A DNA stretch of 64,000 nucleotides from Lantana camara (taxonomy: Eukaryota; Streptophyta; Magnoliopsida; Lamiales; Verbenaceae). The stretch is from assembly GCA_037501455.1 (NCBI GenBank), contig CM074863.1:9048001-9112000 (forward strand), in the 5' to 3' direction. The position numbers were made by a program, and so were the translations under genes. Under the pieces are notes generated by a model. That model was not told where the DNA came from and searched no databases. It worked only from the letters and a program-made list of their open reading frames with translations. This document shows, piece after piece, positions 58,546-64,000 of the stretch (position 1 is the first letter of the stretch; every line of letters starts with the position of its first letter).

Positions 58546-60081
58546 TGATAGCTTGATATTTCATCATTCTTGTGGTCGACTTTTACCCCGTTTAATGCTT
58601 TTATTAATATTAATTTGGGAAAGATTGATACTTTATTGTCTTTATTGTAGAATCAGGGTTCTGAGACGAAATTTGTGCTTATTTGACCGTTTTATGAAGG
58701 GAACTGACGCAAATGGATGGACCCGCGTGCTTGGACTCAGAAAAAATCATAGCATGGGAATGACGTAACCCATGCGTGCATGCATGAAGAAATTGGAGGC
58801 TTTTGGTTGTGTTTGGCTAGTTAAATTGTATGTTGGGCGTTGGTATTTTGGCTATTGGGCCTGGACTAGTTTTTGCAATTAAATAATTGAGGAGACCCAA
58901 ATTGATTATGCTTGGGAGTTGCTCTAGCTTAGAATTGGAGGACATTAATGTTGATGGGCTTACGTGTGCCTTGGAGTTAGTGGAATAAGTCCAAATTTGA
59001 TCACAACTTGGGGAGTAAGTCATTGACTCCAATTTGGATTTGGAATCCTTTCTGTGGATCAGTATTGCAGGCTATTTAATCACTTTAGGGCAACCAATTT
59101 TTGGAGAGACTTTTCGTAAGTAGCAGTTGAAGATTTGGAGAGATTGAGGCAGCGGCTTGGGACGCCTTCCGAGAGCAGCACCTTTTAATTCCTTGTTTTA
59201 GTTAGACTTTTTTTTTTATTTATTTTATGTTTTGGACATGATTATGAGTAGCTAATTTGTTTAGTACTTAGCTAGGATTTTATAATTTAGTTTTGACATC
59301 ATGAGACCTAATTTGCTTTTATAATTCAATTTAATTTCAAGTATTTATTAATTCTCCGAGTGTCGTGTTATTGTGATTTATTTGCTTAAGTGATTACGGC
59401 CGGATCATCTAAGTAGGTTTATTGCATATCGCCAATCTTGATTGCATGAAGTTTATGTAGTGCTTGATAGATAATTAGTGGTACATTAACGAGAAGGATT
59501 GGTTGCAGTTCTCAACTTGTTAAGGGAGTTAATAATCGGGTTTAAATCTTGCACGTGTCGTGACTAGGTTAATTCGGGTTAGTGTTTTCTTGATTCTTAA
59601 TACTGTCGATTCATTAAATCCTGTCGAGTGTATCTAGGGGTTGTGAATTGATTAGGGAATAATTGTCGAGTGTCTCTAGATTATTCTACAATTTAAGAGA
59701 AAACGAAGCGGAGTCGAGTGTCTCTATCTGCTATAGCTAATCTACTTGAATATTTGAATTTATCTTTGCGTCTATGATTGATGTCTTAACTGAATTATGA
59801 TTCCTAGCTAGGTATTGATTTCCCATTGATTTATCAAAACCAACTCCCGACGTGATTTATTGTTTTCTTCTAGTTTATTAATTTTAATTGTTTTATTAGT
59901 TTAGTTTAATTAGTTTAGTTAAATCCAAAACCCCCATATTTTTAGTTGGCTAGTTAGTTGCACGAATTTCTTGTGATTAATTGAATTAATTCAACCAATC
60001 TCTGTGGATCGACCTGTTGCACTATACTCGTAATTGTTGCACCGGATTAATATTTTATTTTGACGGATTCGACACCTGTCA
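58546..60081 (+). repeat. Athila-like element 2, 3' LTR (1536 bp)
   Basis: About 1% different from 40581-42115. The differences concentrate in the first 250 bp. Directly followed by cacgtgtgaaacc of the copia LTR, without a TSD. Confidence 0.92.
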
Positions 60082-60768
60082 CACGTGTGAAACCACACGT
60101 GTAGGTAGACTTTGGTTTAATTTTGAATTAAAAGGAAAGTCTAATTTTGGAGAAAAATAATCTAGTTAATTAATTGTGAATTAATTAATTAGATAAAATA
60201 AGTTATTTATTTTAAATAAATAAAGTATAATAATATCCAAAAGGGTTTGTATATTTTTAGCTCTCTTAAAAGTTGATTTGAATTAGAATTCAAAGTCAAA
60301 GTTGATGGTTACTTGAAGATCAAGTAATGGGAGAGAGAGACCAAAACCCTAGCCCATGAGGACAAGGATTTCAGCCGCCCCTCCCCTTTCCTATAGCTCC
60401 CCTTAGAGAGTGATTGAATTCTTTCGGTTCATGTCTTGAACGCCATCCTTTCTCCAAGATCAAATAAACCCTAGGTTAAGCCTAAACACTAACTAGAGAA
60501 CTAGCATCCTTACTAGTTAGATTGTATTCAAGTTGGTGGACTATCTCTAGAGAGCTTCAAGTTAGAAGTTTGAAGATTCGAGCTTTACCAAGGAGAGGGG
60601 ATCAAGCCGCGAGAAGAGCGTTCTTGGGTGGCTTGAAACGCTTCAAGAAAGATTATTGAAAAGTAAGTTTCTAATCTCTACGAATTTGGATACATGATTG
60701 CGAGCCTAAGATCCTTTTGTTGGAAAATTTTTAAATTTCCGCTGCTTTTCTGATTCCGTTTTCCAACA
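60082..60768 (+). repeat. Copia 3' LTR, right part
   Basis: The terminal part of the LTR begun at 39435. It has no coding content, ends ttttccaaca and is followed by TSD attgc. Assignment rests on the element-end and TSD match with 34041-34046, because the left LTR lacks this part. Confidence 0.78.
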
Positions 60769-61406
60769 ATTGCTTCCCTTATTGCCAAAATGCTTGATCA
60801 AGGTATTGGAATTACTCTTGCCCACTACCATGACAGGCTTACCGGAATGCCTAATATCAATAACAATGCTGAATTCCTTCTCACAAAATACAACTTCTTG
60901 GCTTCCAAATTTAAACGTATTGGCACTGCAGTTGTAGTAATCAAGCAAGAATCCTACTCTGTTAATGCTCCCCTTTTGATCCCACGCTCCCAATAAATAA
61001 CCAAAGGGCCATTTTTTAACAGCTACAAGTTGATCCGGAGACATTTGGTCATGAATTTTAGAGATAAACTCACTGAATCTCTCCAACACGCACTGATGCA
61101 AAATGGAAAACACCCGCTTCTTCGCAAGCGTGTCCTCAGCAACCTCATGGATATTTACCTCTGAACTTTTTCTCTTTCCCCTGCTTGTTTCATCAGGGGA
61201 AGGAACATTCATCAAAGACGTCGTCGGCAATGAGCTAACCATCTATCGAAAAACTACTGAAACCTTTATTTGTTGAGTTAAAATAATCAATTACAAAGTA
61301 GAAACTGGAATCCAATGGAAAAAAAACTTCGATTTCGGACAATTTATGGAAGAAAACTAACTTGGACAGGTTGGGTGCGACGTACCTTCCTCTTAGACCT
61401 TGCCAT
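60769..61406 (-). pseudogene. Ulp1-like gene, N-terminal exons
   Basis: Probable exon 1 is 61406-61362 (MARSKRKVRRTQPVQ, donor gttagt). Exon 2 starts at 61242 after gatag. It encodes a nuclear-localisation-like GKRKS stretch, then ILHQCVLERFSEFISKIHD, KKWPFGYLLGA, YYNCSANTFKF and KEFSIVIDIRHSGKP. This is the N-terminal block seen in plant Ulp1-like/DUF1985-type proteins. At 60769 the copia element begins. Its far side (34040 downward) continues the same frame with VSRANIERKLHDFVG. Exon 1 is a weaker prediction than exon 2. Confidence 0.72.
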
Positions 61407-61920
61407 TGCATCCGACGAGTTGAACCAGAGTGAGCGTCGTGGGGGAGTGGCTGTTAACTGGAAGGAGTTTCTCGTCTAACGTGGGTGTGTCGGCCGTTGA
61501 CTCTCCAACTACTTCTTCCGTACTTCTCGGCGGTCGTGTGTGGTGTTGACGGTGGTGGGCGGTGGTGGGAGATGGTGAAGAATCGGAAATTCCCACGCGC
61601 TGAAGGAGTGTGATGCTTGGGGTATGGATTGTTATTATTCAATTTCAGCAAGGATAATTTGATAATTTTAGGGATGATTCATTAATTCTCCATTTTTTTA
61701 ATAGAATATAGTGGGACACGTGACAAGTTTTTAGTGGAATAACGGGAAAGAAAAAACAGGATTATTAGCAGGGGATTCCAAGCGCGGTTGTCTTATTGTT
61801 CCATTGACTGACTGCATGCACACTCCAGTCAACTACCTTTTCAAATAAAATCATGGATGTTGTAATGAATTTTCATGGTGCCCAAAACAGATACTGAGAG
61901 AGCTAAACAAGTATAGCAGC
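61407..61920. other. Spacer between the Ulp1-like gene and kinase copy D
   Basis: Divergent upstream regions of the two genes. The last about 110 bases (catggatgttgtaatgaat, then gagctaaacaagtata) match the 5' flanks of kinase copies B and C. GC-richer sequence at 61410-61600 may be the 5' leader of the Ulp1-like gene. Confidence 0.55.
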
Positions 61921-63965
61921 ATGAGTGTTCTTAGAAGGTCTTTTATTTACTTATTTCTTCTTTTCCACCCTTTTATGCTCAATTTTGCTGATTCCAAATG
62001 CCCCAAATCATTCCAGTGTGGAAATTTCCTCGGCAACCTCGAGTTTCCATTTTCGAATCACACGGAACCTGAATGTGGGTTGTTCTAGGTGAACTGTGAG
62101 CAATCACCTGCAAGACTTCAGTTGTGGCCTCAAGGGGGTTGGTTTGATTTTCATGAAATGATACTTCCAAATAAACTTATGGTGCACGATCCTCTCCTTG
62201 ATGAGCTGTTGCGAGCGAATAGTTGCTCTGCTGTCTCGTATCGGATTCAATCTCCTTCGCCTTTTAGCTCCTTTACAACCTCCCCCAATCTCACCATCTT
62301 CACGTGTTTGAATTATCTCCCTGATCCTCGTGATAAGGAAAAAATTGAAGAGCATTTCAAAGATTACAAAACCCACCCGTGCGAGGTTTCCACATTCTAT
62401 TACAAAAACCCCCCTGAAGTAGATGAGATTAGCATCCCTGATGGCTGTCGGATGGTTCAAATGCCTGTCAAGCCTAATTTTTCGGAATTGGATGACTTGT
62501 TCCAAATGTTGACTGCTGATTTTGAAATAGAATATCATATTTCCGAGGATTGTCTTTCTTGTCACCGTAGGGGAAGGAAGTGTCTTAGTAATGCAAACAA
62601 TGAATTTCACTGTGGAGGTATTCTTCTGCTAAACTTAGCAATTCGCAGGATTCACCATTTTCGTCCATTTTCTTTTCAAGGCTATATATATAATAGAAAC
62701 ACCGGGAACAAAGAAGAACAGAGCTATGCTAGTGTTTTCTTTGTGTTTTGCGTGTATATATGCTAATGTTGATTTCGTTTGCAGGAAAGAGTTCAACAAA
62801 AAGGATTCTAACCATAGGTATGTCTCCCACTTCAAGTCATTGGGAGTTGAATTCCAAAGCTTCTGCAATTATATTTAGCAGCGATCGAAGTATTTTTGCT
62901 GGTCTACGGAGAATTAGGCATCATGCTGTTTGACGCATTCCTTTCAATTTCTGGCTTAATTTCCAGATACGTTTTTTCCAGAGTAGATAAATATGATTAG
63001 ATCTCTGTTTACAGGTGTTGTAGCTGTGACCGTTTTCACATTTATATCCATTCTGTCGTTCCTTCTCATCCGGAGGAAGTATAGACTGCTTAGAGTTCGA
63101 AAGGCGACACCTCAGTCTAAGGACATTGAGTTTTTCTTGAAGAACAATGGGAATCTTGCACCACTAAGATACCAATACTCCGATCTCAAGAAAATAACAA
63201 AGTCATTCAGTGAAAAATTGGGGAAAGGAGGCTACGGCAGCGTCTATAAAGGAAAACTACGAGATGGTCGTCTTGTAGCAGTGAAAATCCTGAACGAGTC
63301 AAAAGGAAATGGAGAAGAATTCATGAATGAGGTTGCAAGCGTCAGCAGAACTTCCCATGTTAACATTGTCACCCTTTTGGGATTCTGCTTTGAGGGTTCC
63401 AAAAGAGCTCTCGTGTATGAGTTTATGCCGAATGGCTCCCTTGAAAAGTTCATACAGAAACCGTCCGGTTCATCAACAGAATATCGATTAGGATGGCAAA
63501 CTCTGTTTGAGATTGCAGTTGGAATTGCTCGGGGGTTGGAATACTTGCATCTGGGTTGCAATATGCGAATTGTACATTTTGACATAAAGCCTCACAACAT
63601 TCTTCTAGATAAGGATTTCAATCCAAGAATCTCAGATTTCGGGCTTGCTAAATTGTGCCCCAACAGATCAAGTATAATGTCAATGTTAGTGGCAAGAGGG
63701 ACAATCGGGTATATTGCTCCAGAAGTATTTTGCAGGAACTTCGGTGGAGTATCTCATAAATCAGATGTATACAGCTATGGGATGATGGTTCTTGAAATAG
63801 CTGGAGGGAAGAAAAACATTGAACACGAAAATGTTGATCATAGTAGTGAACTTTACTTCCCACAGTATATTTACAAGCAACTTGAAATGATGGATGCTGA
63901 AAAACTTGATGGGGTCCATGTGGATCAAGATGACAGCCAAATTGTGAAGAGAAAACTGGTCATTG
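61921..63965 (+). pseudogene. LRK10-like receptor kinase copy D, nonsense mutation and 3' insertion
   Basis: Exons 61921-62617, 62785-62817 (33 nt) and 63015 onward follow the same phase-1 structure as copy C. Exon 1 has a TAG at 62086-62088 (after CGLF) where copies B and C have CAG, so translation from the normal start ends after 55 residues. The rest of the ectodomain, transmembrane helix and kinase is open: [11 protein letters not shown] at about 63220, HFDIKPHN at about 63580, [10 protein letters not shown] at about 63700. The kinase stops matching its sisters at 63965, where TGTTGGGAAGC begins. Restart at an internal Met would lose the signal peptide. Confidence 0.9.
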
Positions 63966-64000
63966 TGTTGGGAAGCAAATCCATCCATATCGGAAGATTG
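63966..64000 (+). mobile_element. Probable start of an LTR element at the window edge
   Basis: The sister genes continue cattgttgggctgtgg here. This sequence reads cattg and then TGTTGGGAAGCAAATCC with an atcggaagattg motif, typical of plant LTR ends. cattg (63961-63965) would be its left TSD. Only 35 bases are visible. Confidence 0.55.

Larger units (their letters stand above)
40581..60081 (+). mobile_element. Athila-like non-autonomous gypsy element 2, hosting a Tat element
   Basis: LTRs lie at 40581-42115 (1535 bp) and 58546-60081 (1536 bp), with about 16 substitutions and one indel by eye. The primer site TGGCGCCGTTGCCGGGGG lies at 42121-42138 and purine tract gtgtggggggatt before the 3' LTR. 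The architecture is the same as element 1: gag, protease, no reverse transcriptase, integrase-region scrap, A-rich tract. No TSD is visible: left flank gggtt, right flank cacgt. Without the nested Tat element it would be about 7.3 kb. Confidence 0.92.
34046..60768 (+). mobile_element. Decayed copia element carrying three nested insertions
   Basis: It starts TGTTAGGAATAG (34046) and ends TTTTCCAACA (60768), with target duplication attgc on both sides. The plus-strand order is: 5' LTR interrupted by a solo LTR, a deletion joining the LTR directly to mid-pol at about 37550, the pol C-terminal half to 39418, polypurine tract ggcaagtgggagat, and the 3' LTR (39435-40580 plus 60082-60768) split by an Athila-like element. 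Left and right LTR segments differ at about 20 places in about 650 bp. It lies inside exon 2 of the Ulp1-like gene, and the gene frame continues correctly across it once one TSD copy is removed. Confidence 0.9.

Noticed and set aside
1..64000. A novel multi-gene defence or metabolic system
   Set aside because: Apart from the kinase array and the Ulp1-like gene, the coding content I can identify is of retroelement origin. I found no operon-like or co-oriented set of unknown genes.
1..64000. tRNA, rRNA or snRNA genes
   Set aside because: The only tRNA-like matches are the short primer-binding sites next to LTRs.

Overview
This is a nuclear region of a flowering plant, probably a eudicot. The evidence is spliced genes with GT-AG introns, AT-rich spacers, LRK10-like receptor kinases and plant-type LTR retrotransposons (copia with the initiator-tRNA-Met primer site, Athila-like and Tat-like gypsy elements, L1-like LINEs). 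I cannot name the species.

Two host loci can be followed through the repeats. The first is a tandem family of LRK10-like (LRK10L2-type) receptor kinases, all on the + strand: copy A (2836-18189), copy B (19723-22258), an ectodomain scrap (23700-24240), copy C (24931-27142) and copy D (61921 to the window end). Each full copy has a signal peptide and cysteine-rich GUB_WAK/WAK-associated ectodomain in exon 1, a 33-nt mini-exon (40 nt in broken copy B) and a third exon with the transmembrane helix and a non-RD kinase. Only copy C is intact (predicted 604 aa). The others carry nonsense codons, frameshifts, a 71-bp duplication, deletions or transposon insertions. The second locus is a minus-strand Ulp1-type (C48) cysteine protease-like gene, possibly itself transposon-derived. 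Its N-terminal part lies at 61406-60769 and the rest at 34040-32071; a 26.7-kb nest of retrotransposons separates them.

The four top-level LTR-type insertions cover about 39.7 kb (62%). Inside copy A are a 737-bp solo LTR (3772-4508, TSD cgttc), a complete copia element on the minus strand (4707-9925, TSD ttttc, LTRs identical by eye) and a non-autonomous Athila-like gypsy element (10664-17715, TSD tgccc, about 2 LTR mismatches in 1608 bp). Inside the Ulp1-like gene lies a decayed copia (34046-60768, TSD attgc). Its 5' LTR holds a 2677-bp solo LTR (34694-37370, TSD gcaca). Its 3' LTR holds a second Athila-like element (40581-60081, no TSD seen), which in turn holds a complete 12.2-kb Tat-type gypsy element (46247-58480, TSD ggagt, 1 mismatch in 842 bp of LTR). 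LTR divergence falls in the same order as the nesting: about 3%, about 1%, about 0.1%.

The Tat element has an intact 2043-codon gag-pol on the minus strand and, between pol and its 3' LTR, a spliced three-exon antisense ORF on the plus strand with its own TATA box. The two Athila-like elements share one architecture: partial gag plus protease, no reverse transcriptase, and a remnant of the integrase region. They look like members of one trans-mobilised family. The rest is LINE debris (178-560, 28322-28726, 30025-31800), short hairpin elements, tandem repeats and AT-rich spacer. I saw no bacterial system, CRISPR array or RNA gene.
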